In this document: one piece after another, positions 7,843 to 21,700 of the stretch
Layout of the letters: each line of letters opens with the position of its first letter
Numbering within the stretch: the stretch's first letter is position 1
Assembly (NCBI RefSeq): GCF_029892105.1
Contig: NZ_JARZAJ010000056.1
Location: 1-36,614 of the forward strand
Source: Kitasatospora sp. GP82
GTDB taxonomy: Bacteria; Actinomycetota; Actinomycetes; Streptomycetales; Streptomycetaceae
Length of the DNA stretch: 36,614 nucleotides
Direction: 5' to 3'
The notes under the pieces: model-generated
The model's database searches: none
Seen by the model: the letters and a program-made list of their open reading frames with translations, nothing else
What the model was told of the DNA's origin: nothing
Made by a program: the position numbers and the translations under genes

Positions 7843-8606
7843 AGAAGCCCCCGGTAGTCGGCTTCCGCCACTGGCCACCAGTCAATCAGTTGGTAACGTG
7901 TGGGCTCGTTTACGCCAGCACCCATCCAAGCGGCTTTGGGGACAGGTGCGTGGGTGCCCTGGAACTCGATTCCTGTGATCTTTCGGCCGTGCCATGTCCT
8001 GCCGATCCTCTGCAGGGCTATGCGCTTCAGATATTCCGCGGCCATGGCACCGTCCTGCACGGACGTCTTCTGCTCTTGCCCATGCGTCGATTGATAGTAG
8101 TCCCATGCCCGTCGCAGCATCCCGTCGCTACGGCGGCTCGGGAATGGGTTGTGCCTCAGAGCGACGAGGTCTTGCGAGGTCAGATCTATCCACGGCGATG
8201 AACTTGCGGAGCCGCTGGAGCCCGCGTCGGACGATTTGACTCTTACTCGGATCGTGACATTGGACTGAGCCGGGTCCGGGGCGAACAGCCTCCAGTTCTG
8301 TTCGAACTCAAGGTGTACATACGAACTCGCCCTGGACTGAAGTCCGGGAAGTTGTGCCCCCATCGGTGTCGCATAGATGAACGCTGCCAACAGGTACCAG
8401 ACTGTGACGTATGCGAGCGCGATGGCCGCAGCAACTCTGAGTATCCGAGAGACCGAAGTCGACGACAGGCCGTCCGGCGCCGGTCCTGCCGAAGTAGTTG
8501 CACGAGTCATGCCCAAGCTGCTTCCAGTCCATCCGCGATGGTCGCCATCCACGGTTCGCCATACGTCTGATTCTTCAGTTGGCACGGTGGCCGGATTCTC
8601 TGTCAT
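7839..8606 (-). CDS. DUF5819 family protein, partner of the HTTM protein
   Basis: A 255-residue protein with about 55 cytoplasmic or disordered N-terminal residues, one transmembrane span (ILRVAAAIALAYVTVWYLLA), and an extracellular domain. The segment YVHLEFEQNWRLFAPDPAQS is the hallmark of DUF5819, a family that regularly sits beside HTTM genes in actinobacteria. The domain contains SSPWIDLTSQDLVALRHNPF and a C-terminal WWPVAEADYRGLL. It is first in a two-gene unit, and its stop TGA overlaps the GTG of the HTTM gene, so the two are translationally coupled. Biochemical role unknown; the pairing suggests one membrane complex. Confidence 0.85.
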   Translation of the reverse strand: MTENPATVPTEESDVWRTVDGDHRGWTGSSLGMTRATTSAGPAPDGLSSTSVSRILRVAAAIALAYVTVWYLLAAFIYATPMGAQLPGLQSRASSYVHLEFEQNWRLFAPDPAQSNVTIRVRVKSSDAGSSGSASSSPWIDLTSQDLVALRHNPFPSRRSDGMLRRAWDYYQSTHGQEQKTSVQDGAMAAEYLKRIALQRIGRTWHGRKITGIEFQGTHAPVPKAAWMGAGVNEPTRYQLIDWWPVAEADYRGLL

Positions 8607-8729
8607 CAGGGCCAGGACGGTGAGGTCGCGGATGGCCCTCAGTGACTGAACGGAGCAGCTGCGGCTGAGCGATCATCGGACAGGACAGCAGCAGCCATGG
8701 GAGCTTCTTGACGGCAGGCCCGGGATGCA

Positions 8730-9253
8730 TCACCCGCTCAGGCTCTCAAGCTGTTTCCGCACAACCGGCTCAGCCTCGTTCGAGCTGACGATGTTCGTCC
8801 TGGGCGGTGCGGTCTCAAGGCCCGGGTCTATGGCCGTGAACTCGGTCTGGGGGCTGGCTTTGGAGATCTCGCCGATGGCATGTCCGAACGGCTGGCCGAC
8901 CGTGACGACAAGGTCGCAGTGCCGACTGATGAGGCCGGCCAGAAGCGGCTCAGCCTGTACGGGATCCGTCGCGGGAGCGACGAGCCGTTGGACGTTCTTA
9001 CCGTTGGCGCTTTGCTGCATAGCTGACCAGATCGTGCTGACCGTGCTTCCCTTGCCCGCTGTTGCAGAGTCGGCAATGAGGCAGGCTGTACGTCGACCTG
9101 ACACATTGTTAGCAGCGATTTTCTCCGGCGCACCGGCGCAGGGCGGCCACCCCAGATGAGCCAGGAGGTTGCGGCCGCGATTACAAGGACGGCTATCCCA
9201 CCTGTAACTGCGATTGGGAGTCGCCGCCGATACCAAGGCTGGCTGCGGGTCAT
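8730..9253 (-). pseudogene. frameshifted BMP-family substrate-binding-like protein
   Basis: An ATG at 9253 with AGGGAG upstream starts MTRSQPWYRRRLPIAVTGG, followed by a membrane anchor (IAVLVIAAATSWLIWG). Near 9150 the reading must move back by one base to continue as CAGAPEKIAANNVSGRRTAC, then LIADSATAGKGSTVSTIWSA and HCDLVVTVGQPFGHAIGEIS, up to a stop at 8730. The joined sequence resembles the short membrane-anchored proteins related to BMP/Med-type binding proteins that are common in Streptomyces. No classical slippery heptamer is seen at the shift, so a one-base deletion or sequencing error is more likely than programmed frameshifting. Confidence 0.65.
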
Positions 9254-9775
9254 CGTGGGCTCCCTGCGCTTGGTGTGGGGTTCGACTTCGACAAGGCGTT
9301 CCTCCTGGATCAGCCAAGCGGACATTGGTGACATCCGCCCGTCCGGCGTCATCGCCTTATCCGCCCGCCACCCAGGCGTGCCACATCAAAGCAATGAGAC
9401 GACCCGGATCATCGGCCGACGGTCAGGGTGACCGGATCGTACAACCGCATTCCGAACCCGTGGATACCGACTGCGGGGGCCTCTCGGCCTGCAACCAAAG
9501 GCCAGCAGTGGATGGACGTGCCAAAAACCTCGTCGGCTTCGACGACGCCCGGTGGATGCTACCCCTTCGCTCGCCGGAGTGCGAAGCCACTGATCTTCCA
9601 TCCCGATCCTGACAAAGAATCGGGATGGGAAGTCCCAAGCGATTTCAAAATTCCGCGCCGTGCCAGGATGGACATTTCGGGGCATATCCGGGCTGAACCA
9701 CGTAAAAAGTGATTGCATGTCAGTTCGCCCGCATTGCGAACCTGTCGAACCATCGAGTAGACGTTCGCTCTCGAT
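9254..9775. other. stretch without a convincing gene between the BMP remnant and the RHS gene
   Basis: Frames on both strands have poor codon bias and no recognisable protein sequence. A perfect 10-bp inverted repeat lies at 9598-9628. The region should contain the promoter of the large RHS gene, but no clear -10/-35 pair could be picked out. Confidence 0.5.
9598..9628. terminator. inverted repeat, possible terminator or regulatory hairpin
   Basis: CCATCCCGAT at 9598-9607 pairs perfectly with ATCGGGATGG at 9619-9628 around an 11-base loop. No T-tract follows on either strand. It lies in the gene-free stretch about 150-250 bases before possible starts of the RHS gene. Confidence 0.4.
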
Positions 9776-12700
9776 ATGCCCGTTTGGGTTCGTTCTGCAC
9801 GCTGGGGGTTGGCCGTGGGCCACTCGTCGTCACGCTGTACCAAGTTGATGACGCGTTCGTTGCGGCGGGTGGTTCCGCCTTTCGCCACTTCCCGGTCTGG
9901 AGTTGGCACGACCGCTCGCCTGTATGCCGTCATGGTGACCGCGCTCGTGGTGCTCATGACGATGGCGACACAGGGCGCGTGGGGGTTCACCGCAAGCCAT
10001 GCGGTTGCGGCAGTTCTCCCGCCGCGTACTCCTCAGCAGCGGTCAGGGAGCGCGGACGGCGTGAACGGTCACGTCGGCGCGGATGCCACCCGTCTCAAGA
10101 ACTCGCCTGCGGGCCCCGGGAAGCACACGCCGGCATCCGGCGAACTGCCTCCTGCTGACGGCCCGTCGAAGCCCGACACACAGCGCAGCGCCGATGCCCA
10201 GCGATCTGTTCAGGTGCAGAAGGTTGACCCACCGGGCACAGTGAGACAGCACGAGGCGGTGCAGCAGCAGACCAGAGCTGCGCGAGCCTTTGGCGCAGGC
10301 TCTACGGCCGCTTCGGATGGCACCAAGTCGACGAAGGTGCAGGGGCCGGCCACCTCGGGCTCAGAGATCGCCTCTGCGCGTACGGCGACAACTTCGACGT
10401 TCCAGAACGCGGACGGCACCAAGACGGTGCGGATGTACCCGCGGCCGGTGCACTACCAGAAGGCTGACGGCAGCTGGGCGGACATCGACACCGCCGTCGT
10501 GCAGCAACGCAACGGGCGATGGCAGGAAGCCGCCAACGCCCAGATGCCGGACTTCGCGCCGAACGCCACCGACAAGGAGCTGGTCTCGTGGTCGCTTGAT
10601 GCAGACCACAAGGTCTCGTATGGCCTGCAGGGAGCTGCGAACTCGATCGCGAAGGCGAGTGGCAGCACTCTCACCTACCCCGGGGCGGCGAAGTCCACTG
10701 ACGTCGAGTACGACACGGTCGCATCGGGCGTGAAGGAAGTCCTCCTCCTTCACGATGCTTCCGCACCGACGTCCTGGACGTTCCCGTTGCAGCTGGCGGG
10801 GCTTACCCCTGCGCTCGATACCGCGGGGAACGTGGTGTTCAAGGACGGCAGTGGCAGGGTGCGGCTGACGATCCCGCACGGCTTCATGGCAGATTCCGCC
10901 GTTGACCCCAAGTCCCACGAGGGCGCGATATCCGATGGTGTGAGCTACCAGCTCACTACCGTTGACGGCCAGCCGGCGCTGCAGATGAACCTCGACGGCG
11001 CGTGGCTGCACGACCCGCACCGCGTCTTCCCCATCCGTGTCGATCCCTCGACCGGCAACGTGAATGCCGGTCAGTCGACCTACGTGATGTCCCCGTTCAC
11101 TGCGAACTACTCGTCGGACTCGCTGCTGAAGGTAGGCACGTACGACGGTGGAAGCCACGTCGCCAACAGCTACCTCTACTTCCCGGTCAGCTCGTCCGCG
11201 CTGCAGTACAACTACGTCGAGTCCGTCGGCCTGGCCTTGGACAACGTGTGGTCGTACAGCTGCTCCCAGCACGAGGTCGACGTCCAGCAGATCACCTCGG
11301 ACTGGAATGCCAGCTCGATCAACACCTACCCAGGCGTGAGCCTGGGCAACACCATCGGTGTCGGATACTTCGGCGGCGGCACCTCCTGCAACACTGCCCA
11401 GCAAGGAACGTGGGAGAGCATCGACCTCGGTGACCATCCTTCGGACGCGGGCAGCCAGCTGGTGAACAGCTGGGCCTGGGGCGGCACCAACTCCGGTCTG
11501 GCCGTGACCGCGAGTTCGTCGGACACGAACGCGTGGAAGCAGTTCGCGAGCGTAAACACCAGCAACCCGCCGTACCTGTACGCCACTTACGCCGACTGGG
11601 CCGCCAGCTATTCCATCGCCGGCTCCTACGTATCGCCGACCGCGACGGCAAGTGGATCCCAGCAGGTCACTCTGACCAACCTCGCCTCGAACTGGTGGAA
11701 CTCCACCAGCATGCAGCTGAAGGCGCGGATCTTCGACACCAGTGGCAACGAACAGTCGTTCAATGCCCCCTTCACCAACATGCCCGGAACGGTCAAAACC
11801 GGAGACTCGGTGACCGTGACCGGTGTCATCCCGCCGCTCCCGACGGGCAACTCGTATGTCCTTTGCTGGGACGGCTACGTCAACGGCTCGACATCGCTCC
11901 ACGACGCCTACGGCGTCCCGTGGCAGAACTGCTTCGGCGTAGCGGCGCAGAACATGCCGCCGCAGATCGACACCATGGCCCCCGCCTCGGGAACGGTCGT
12001 CGGCGCGCTGTCGCCGCAGTTCTATGCGACCGGTCACGACCCCGACAACTACCCCGGTACCGGTCTGGACTACGACTTCCGTGTCTACTCCAACCCGTCC
12101 CAGGGCAGCCCTCAGCTCCTCGCCGAGTCCGGCTGGCAGTCCAGCACCTCATGGGCGGTGCCGGTCGGCACTCTTGCGTGGAACCAGAACTACCTGTGGA
12201 ACGTCAAGGCCACCGATCACGCCACCGAGAGCCCGCTGACCAACTACCAGTCGTTCACGACGACCGTCCAGCAGCCGCTGATCACCTCGCGCATGGGTGG
12301 TGACGCGGGCAACGGCACCACTCGGGCCTTCGACCCGCAGGCTGGCAATTACACCACCTCGGCGACCGACGCCACTGTGAAGGCGGTCGGCCCGGCGTTG
12401 AGTGTGACGCGCTCCTACAACTCGCTCGACTCCCGCACAGCGAACCTGTTCGGCGCGGGCTGGTCGTCGGCGTACGACATGAGCGTCATACCCGACGGGG
12501 ACTCGACCGGCTCCGTCGTGGTCACCACCGCCAACGGCCGCACGGAACGGTTCGGCCGCAACGACTTCCTGCTCACCCACCTCACCGGGATCGGCGACCA
12601 GACCGGCGACGGCGTCGACGACGCGGTGGCGATCGACTCCAGCACCGGGCAACTGTGGCTGTACCCAGGGCCGGACTTCTCCGCCACCAAGCGCAAGCTC

Positions 12701-15700
12701 GTCGGCAACGGCGGCTGGACCAACATGTCCCAGCTCACCGGAGCCGATGTGACAGGTGACGGCATCGGCGACCTCGTCGCCGTGCAACCCTCCGACGGCA
12801 CCCTGTGGCTCTACCCCGGCGTGGCCGGCGGAGGCTTCAACTCGCGCGTGATGATCGGCAGCGGCGGCTGGAGCGGCATGACCAGCCTGGCCATCACACC
12901 GTCGCTCGTCGGGGACAGCCACAAGGACCTCGTCGCCACCGAGATCAGCACCGGCTACCTGTACGCGTACCCCTTCAACGCCGACGGCACCCTCGGATCC
13001 CGCGTGATGATCGGGACCGGCGGCTGGAACGGCATGACCAACCTGATCGGCGGCGACTTCAACCACGACGGCAAGGGCGACGTCGTCGCAGTCGAGACCA
13101 GCACCGGCAAGCTGTGGCTCTACCCCGGTGGCGCCAGCACCTCACTGAACACCTCCACCCTCGGCAACCGCACCCAGATCGGCTGGGGCTGGAACACCAT
13201 GCGCGACCTCGCCGCAGTCAACGGCGCAGCCGGTGACGCGGGGACCGATGTGATCGCGGTGGACAAGGCCACCGGCGTGCAGTACCTGTACCACAGCGCC
13301 ACGCAGTGGTCGGGCACGACAAAGACGACCACCGGCATGGCGCTGTACACCTCGCCGGCCGGTGAGTTCGAGACCCTGGCCGCGACAGCGGGCGGTGGCG
13401 GCTGGGTCCTGGCGGACAAGACCGGCACTGTCTACACCTTCGGTCAGCCCTCCGGCGCGGGCTACCTCCTGTCCAAGATCACCGACCGGGAGCAGCACAG
13501 CCAGCTCCTGCACTACACGAGCGGGAAGCTCGACACCGTCACCGACCAGGTCTCAGGCCGCGCGCTGCACGTCACCTGGACCGCGGACGGCCGGCACGTG
13601 GCACAGGTCGCCACCGACCCGGTAACGGGCACCGACCAGAGCACCGCGCTCACCTGGACCTACAGCTACGACAGCGCCAACGCCGACGAGCTGGTCAAGG
13701 TGTGCGCTCCGCCGACCGGCACCAACACCACCCGCCCCTGCACCACCTACACCTACACCCCCGGATCGCACCTGCGCTCCACCGTCATGGACGCCAACCC
13801 GGCCTCCTACTGGCGGCTGGGCGAGGCCTCCGGAACCACCGCCAATAGCGAGGTCATCGCCAACCAGGGCATCGACAAGGGCACCTACAGCAACATCACC
13901 CTCGGCAGCACAGGTCCACTGACCGGCTCGGCGACCACCGCGGCGACGTTCAACGGCACCACGTCCTCGGTGACGCTGCCGAACGCCTCGCTGCGCAACA
14001 CCTACCTCGCGATCGGGCTGTGGTTCAAGACCACAAGCCCCGGTGTGCTGGTGGCGTATCAGGACACGGCGCTGGGCACGAAGCCCGCGTCCTCCTCGGC
14101 GCCGCTGTACATCGGCGCCGATGGCAAGCTGCGCGGTGAGTTCTACGGCCCGGCGATCGGTGTCAACCCGATCACCTCCACCGGGACGGTCACCGACGGG
14201 TCCTGGCACTTCGCGGTCCTCTCCGGCGCCGGTGATAACCAGACCCTGTACCTGGACGGTGCCCTGGTGGGCTCGCTGTCCGGTGTGATCAACCACCTGA
14301 GCATGGACTACACCTACCTCGGTGCCGGCTACACCGCCGATGGCCAGTGGCCGTCCGAACCCGCGGCCGGTGCCGACGGCACGAACCGCTACGCCGGTCA
14401 GATGGCCGAGGTGGCGCTGTACGCGCACGCGCTGGGTTCTCCGGCGGTCGCCTCGCAGTGGGCAGCGGGCCGCAACGCGTCGGCCGAGCTGACCAACGTG
14501 GCCCTGCCGTCGGGCAAGACGAAGCTTGCGGCGACCTACGACACCATCAGGGACTCCGCTTCTCAGATCACCGACGCCAACGGCGGCACGTGGAACCTGA
14601 GCGCGCCGACCGTCTCCGGGTCGGAGCAGGAGTACCGCAGTTCGGTACTGGGCTCGAGGCCCTCCGGTTACTGGCGCCTGTCCGAGAGCGGCGCGGTGAG
14701 CCAGGCCGTCAACACGATCAGCGTTCCCCGGCCGACCCCGAACAACGGCACCTACTCCAACGTCGCCCTCGGCGGCAGCGGTCCGATGACCGGCTCGAGC
14801 GGTGCGGCCGGTTTCGACGGTGCGACCTCGTGGGCCGAGATACCCGCGGCGTTCGCGCCCTCCGCCGGCCCCGGCGCGATCGGTGTGTGGTTCAAGACCT
14901 CCACGGCCGGCGTCCTGGTCTCCTACCAGTCCTTCCCCATCGGCACCCCGGCCGTGAGTGGGCTGGACTGGAACCCGGCCCTGTACGTCGGTACCGACGG
15001 TCTGCTCCACGGTGAACTGTGGGCCGGTACCGCGGGCAGGAGCCTGGTGTCGACCGCCACGGTGACCGACAACAAGTGGCACTTCGCGGCACTGTCCGCC
15101 GAAACCCCCACCAGCCAGAGCCTCTACCTGGACGGCCAGCTGGCCGCCGGACCGCTCAACGCCGCCATCCACCCCAACGGCCAGGCCCACGTCTACATCG
15201 GCGCCGGAGCAGCGACCGGCTGGGCAGCCGCGCCCACCGATCCGGCCGGGCACTTCAACGGCCAGATCGCCGACGTCGTCACCTTCAACCACGGCATCGG
15301 TAGCAAGATCGCCGACCTGTACCACCAGGCCACCGCGAACGGCTCGAGCGCCTACGACGTCGCCGTCGTCGATGACCAGCCCACCGGCTACTGGCGCATG
15401 AACGACACCAGCGGCAACGAGGCGAGTGAACTGCTTTCCTCCGCCGCCCTCGCCCAGAACCAGGGCACCTATAACAACGTCACCCTCGGTACCACCGGTC
15501 CGTACGCCAGCGGCGGCACTACTGCGGCGTCCTTCAACGGCACCACCTCGCAGGTCCAGCTGCCCGCCACCGCCGTCCCCAGGACAGGTGGCACCGCGAG
15601 CGTCGAGGTCTGGTTCAAGACCGCCAGCCCCGGCGTCATCTACGGCTACCAGTCCTTCCCGCTGGGTGCCTCCCACACCGGCGCGGACTGGTGGAACCCG

Positions 15701-18700
15701 GCCCTGTACGTAGGTACCGACGGCATGCTCCACGGCCAGCTGTGGAACGGCAGCGGCGCCAACACCGCCGTGTCCGCCAAGGCCGTCAACGACAACACCT
15801 GGCACATGGCCACCCTGGTCGCCTCTGGCTCGGGCAGCGGCATGTCCCAGCAGCTCTACATCGACGGGCAGCCCAGCGGCAACCCGGTCACCGGCCTGAC
15901 CCGCTACTGCGGCGACGCCTACGCCTACCTCGGCGCGGGCACCGACAACGGCTCGCCCAAGGCCCCCAGCGACATCAGCGGCCACTTCAACGGGCAGATC
16001 GCCGACTTCTCTTACTACCCGTACGCGATGTCGGCCAGCTCCGTTGCCAACCACTACACCGCCGCGACCGGCCCCGTCGGCGAATCCGTTTCCCAGTCCG
16101 CCGCCTACCGTTCCGCCGTCACCCTGACCGGCCCGTCCGCCTACTGGCGCCTGGACGAGCCCGCCGGCGCCACCAGCGCACAGGACGAGCTCGGCACCGC
16201 CCTGCCCAACCAGGAGCACGGCACTTACACCAACACCACTCTCGGCGCCACCGGCCCCTCCGGCGCTACCGACGGCACCGCCGCCACCTTCAACGGCACC
16301 ACCTCCTCCGTCCAACTCCCGGCCACCGCCGCCGCCGTCCAGGGTCCGAACACCATCGAGCTGTGGTTCAAGACCACCGCGTCCGGCACCCTCTACGGCT
16401 ACCAGTCCTTCCCGCTCGGGGCCGCCCATACCAACAGCGACTCCTGGAACCCGGCCCTGTACGTCGGAAGCGACGGCAAGCTCTACGGCGATCTGTGGAC
16501 AGGTGATGCCTCGACCACATTGAACTCGTCACAGACCGTCAACGACGGTAAGTGGCACCATGCTGTCCTCGCCGGCGACGACAGCGGGCAGACCCTCTAC
16601 CTCGACGGCACGCAGGCGGCGGCCAGCACCACCGCCCGGCAGGTCTACTACAACGGCTCCGCCTACGTCTACGTCGGCGCCGGCACCGCGGATGGTGGCT
16701 GGCCCAACCACCCCACCAGCACCGATGGTCACTTCAACGGCTCCATTGCCGAAGTCGCCTTCTACAAGAACCGCCTGGACGCCGGAACCGTCAGCGCCCA
16801 CTACAAGTCCATGGGCAGCGCCAGCTCGCCCACCAAGATCACCTACTCATCCGTCACCGCACCGAGCAACTACAACCTCAGCTGGCGCTGGGACACCGCT
16901 ACGGGGCAGCTCACCTCCATCGTCGACCCCAACTCCGGCCTCACCCGCTACACCTACGACACCCACGGCTACGTCTACAGCGTCACCGACCCTGACGGGC
17001 ACACCGTCACCACCGGACACGACGACCGCGGCAACACCGTCTCCACGACCACCTGCACGGACGCCGCTCACTGCCACACGGCCTACGCCAGCTACTACCT
17101 CGACACGGCCAATCCGTTCGATCCGGCCAACGACAAGCTGACCAGTTCGAGCGATGCCCGCTCGTCTGGGCCCAGCGACAGCACCTACACCACCCGCTAC
17201 ACCTACAACAGCGCAGGCGACCTCACGTCCACCAGCGTGCCGGCCACACCGGACTTCCCGAACGGCCGCGTTGCCTACACCACCCAGACAGCCGGTTCCG
17301 AGCAGGCAGTGAACAGCTCCGGCCAGCCCACCATCGGCAGCCAACCGAGCGGACTGGCAGCCACTCACAGCGTGACCGTTGACGCCGCCGCCTACCCACA
17401 GGCCAGCGGAGTCCCCGCCAGCCAGCAGGACCGCTACTGGTACAACGCCGCGGGCGACCTCACCAAGACCGTCAGCCCGCTCGGCCTGACCACCACGTTC
17501 AGCTACGACAACCTGGGCCGCGTCACCTCCAAGACCCAGGCCTGCACCAACTGCGGCCCAGGCCAGACAGCCACAAGCACCACCACCACGTTCAGCTATG
17601 ACGGCCAGGGCAACCAGGTCTCCCGCACCGATCCCTCCACCACCGACGCCGTCACCGGCACCGTACACACCGGGCAGACCTCCACCGCCTACGACGCGGA
17701 CGGCAACATCACCAGCCAGACGGTCAGCGATACCACTGGTGGTGACAAGCCCCGTACCTCCACCTACACCTACGACCCCACTAACCACGTCCAGTCCGCC
17801 ACCGATCCGGCAGGCCGCAAAACCACTTACTCCTACGACAGCTACGGGAACGTCACCGGCAAAACCGACGCGGCCGGCACCAACTGGCTCTACGTGCGCG
17901 ACCCCCTCGGCCAGCTCATTCGTACGGGGATCACTAACTACACAGGCAGCCCCAACAGCCCCGTCGCCTCCCGCCTCCAGATCCTGGAAGCCCGCGCCTA
18001 CGACCCCGCCGGCCGACTTGCCACCATCACCGACGCCATGGGGCGGACCACCCACACGTACTACAACGACGACAACACCGTCGCCGAAGTAGACCTCGAC
18101 GGCTACCACAACACCGACGGCACCACCCGCAACGTCGTTCTCCAGCAGAACACCTACGATGCCGCGGGCCAGCTCTCCCAGCAGATCACCGGTGGCGGCA
18201 AGACCACCACGACCTCGGTGTACGACGCTGCCGGCCGTCTGAGTAGCACCACCCTTGATCCCGGGGGCCTCAACCGGTCCACCACCTACGGCTACGACGC
18301 GAACAGCAACGTCACCGTCACCAAACTGGCCGGCAACGGCCAGACCGCGGAAACCGATCTCAGTTACGACGCGGCCGGTGATCCACTGACCAAGACCGTC
18401 AAGAACACGCCGCAGAACTCCAGGACCACGTACACCTACGACCAGCACGGCCTGCCTCTCACCGAGACAAGCCCCAACGGCAACGTCACCGGAGCGACCC
18501 CGGCCGCCTACACCACCACGTATGCGCACGACCCGCTCGGCCGCCTGACCACCACGATCGCGCCCACCGTCACCACCGACGTCTACAACACGGCAACACA
18601 GGTCCACACGCAGCAGCAGACCGCGCCGATCGCCACGTCCGGCTACGACACCTTCGGCGACCTCACCGCTGTCGACGACCCCAACGGCAGCATCACCACC

Positions 18701-21700
18701 TACACCTACGATGCGGTCTCGCAGCGCACCGCGGTCTCCCACAACACCTACCTCGCCCCCGGCACCTCCACTGCCATCACCCCGACCACGACCGTCCAGT
18801 ACGACGCGCTGGGGCACCCCACAACCACAACCGTCGACCCGACCGGCCTCAACCGTGTCACCACCACCACGTATGACCAACTGGGCAACCCGGTAAAGAT
18901 CACCCAGCCCGCCGTGGGTGGAACAACTCCGACCTGGCTCGCCGACGTCGACCTCGACGGCGAGATGCTCCAGGCAACGGACCCCACTGGAGCAGTCGCT
19001 CAAGCCACGTACGACGACCTCGGCCGCCAGGCCACCGCCTCGCAGCTCGTCCGCCAGCCCGCACCCAACCCGACCGTCGCCTACACCACCACCTACAGCT
19101 ACGACGACGCCGGAAACCTCACCGCCACCACCGACCCCAACAACCACACCAACACGACGTCGTACAACGCCGCCAACGAACTGACCTCCGCCACAGACGC
19201 ACTGAACAACACCACGCAGTACACCCACGATCTCCTCGGCAACCTGACCCGCACCACACTCCCCGACGGCACCGCCGCCACCACCACCTTCGACCAGGCC
19301 GGCCACGCCACCGGCGTCACCCACTTCGACCACGACACCACTGTCGTCACCCAGACCAGCGCCGGCTACGACGCGGACGGCAACCGAACCTCGGCGACCG
19401 ACGCCAACGGGCACACGACCACCTACACCTTCGACGCAACCGACAGACTCACCCAGCAAGTCGAGCCCGTCACCAGCACCGCATCGATCACCGCCAGCTT
19501 CGGGCACGACGCCGCAGGCAACCGGACCCGCTACACCCACACCCGCCAGACCGGCGGAACCCCTGCAGACGTCTACTACACGTACAACACCCTCGAGCTG
19601 CCCGAATCCACCATCGAGCCGCCCACCTCGACCTTCCCTAACGCAGCCGACCGCACCTACACCCTCGGCTACAACGCTGCGCAGGAACTCGTCACCGACG
19701 TAGCACCCGGTGGCGTCGTCAAGACGAACGCGTACAGCTCGATCGGTCAGCTCACTTCACAGACCGGTATTGGCGCGCAGGCCGCAACCACCGCCCGCAC
19801 CTTCGGGTATGACCTCGTCGGCCGCCTCACCTCGGTCAGCGCGGGCCAAGCCACAAGCACCTACACCTACGACGACCGAGGCCTGATCACCTCCCAGGGC
19901 GGCACCACCGGCTCCGCGACGTTCGGCTACGACGCCACCGGCAACATGACCACGCGGACCGACAGGGCCGGAACCACCACCTTCGGCTACGACCCTGACA
20001 ACCGCCTCGCCACGCTGACCGATCCCCTCACCAACTCCCAGATCAGCTACCACTACAACAACGTCAGCGAACTGACCTCCGAGGCCCTGGGAAGCAACGC
20101 AGCCACCCGGACCTTCACCTACGACCCCCTCCAGCGCATCACCAACGACACCGTCAAGAACCCCAGCGGGACCACTGAAGCGTCCGTGGCCTACGGCTAC
20201 GACAACGACGGTCACCTCACCTCAAAGACCACCACCGGTGTCGTCAACAGCTCGGCGAACACCTACACCTACGACTGGGCCGGCCGCCTGACCTCCTGGA
20301 ACAACGGCACATCCGCCACCAACTACGGCTACGACAACGACGGCAACCTCACCCAGTCCGGGGCCAACACCACCACCTTCGACGACCGCGACCGCCGCAT
20401 AGCCTCCGGCACCACCACCTACACCTACGACGCCCGCGGCACCCTCACCTGCACAACCAACCCCAGCGGCACCACCAACACCGTCTACGACGCCTTCGAC
20501 CAACTCGCCAGCAACGGCCCCATCAGCTACACCTACGACGCACTCGGACGCCTCGCCACCGCAGGCACCAGCACCTTCACCTACGACCGCACCAGCGACA
20601 ACATCACCTACGACGGCGCCCAGACCTACAACCGAGACCCCGCAGGCAACCTCGTAGCCCTCACCACCACCAAGAGCGCCGCACTCGCCTTCAACGACCA
20701 CCACAACGACCTCGTCGCCACCTACACCCCCACCGGCACCACCCTCAACGGCTCCACCAGCTTCGACCCCTGGGGCAAAAATCTCGGCGCAGCCGACGGC
20801 GGAACAGGCATCGGCTACCAAGGCGGCTGGACCGACCCCAACTCCCACCTCCTCAACACCGCCTCCCGCTGGTACGACCCCTCAACCGGCGCCTTCACCA
20901 GCCGCGACACCGCAACCCTCAACCCCACCACCGCCGCCCGCGCCAACCGCTATGCCTACACCAGCGGCCACCCGCTCGACGCCACCGACCCGTCCGGCCA
21001 CCGGGAAATGGACGTCGGCGGCGACGGTGCCTTCGGCGCCGAGGTAGCCGATGGCGAGTGGGCCGCGAAATCCGGCGAATCCACCGAACAACTGGAACGA
21101 GAAGTTCAGGAAGAAGAGCAGGCAAACGAGCTCAGGGAACAGAACAAGTCAGAAGAACAAGACCACGAGTGGCAGCACGAAGAGGCGGACCGAGCGTACG
21201 AGAGGGAAGCCGAACAACGCGCCGAAGCCACCGATAACGGCCCTGTTGACGAGACACCGACTGACACCTGGACTCCTGACGATTGGACCCCGACCCGGAG
21301 CTACACCCAAAGCCGAAGCGGGCGAAGCAGCTCGGCCGGGACCAGCGAAGAACAACGCCTCGAAGCCGCGCAACGAGAAGTCGCACAACGAGAAGCCGCA
21401 CAGCGAGAAGCCGTTCGACGGGCAACCAACGGCTCCACAACCAACAGCAGGCCCACAGGCAACGACCCGGCGAGCACCGAAGCAAACAACACCATCGTCC
21501 ACCCTGAAGAGACCACATCAGTCCCGGGTGATGCTCCCACTGACCCCGTCCACGTAGAGGCCACCGCCAACCCGGAAACGGTGAGAGACGCACGCAAGCC
21601 CGCCACAAGCGACGCCGAGGCGAACGGTCCCACCCCAAGCTACGTGCGTCAAGCCAAGGTCCCAGACACGGCTGGTAGGCCCTCATATGCGTACCAAAAG

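Noticed and set aside
9140..9165. Programmed -1 frameshift in the BMP-like gene
   Set aside because: There is no X-XXY-YYZ slippery heptamer in the correct phase; the GAGAAAA stretch would not allow re-pairing of both tRNAs.
9386..9823. Minus-strand frame before the RHS gene
   Set aside because: Codon bias and residue composition are poor, and no motif is present.
13553..16429. Long minus-strand open frame opposite the LamG region, Gly/Val-rich
   Set aside because: It is antisense to clear LamG domains, and its composition follows from GC-rich codons read backwards.
16847..19540. Minus-strand open frame of about 900 codons opposite the YD repeats
   Set aside because: Low-complexity Gly/Val/Arg sequence mirrors the repetitive YD coding strand; no domain is recognisable.
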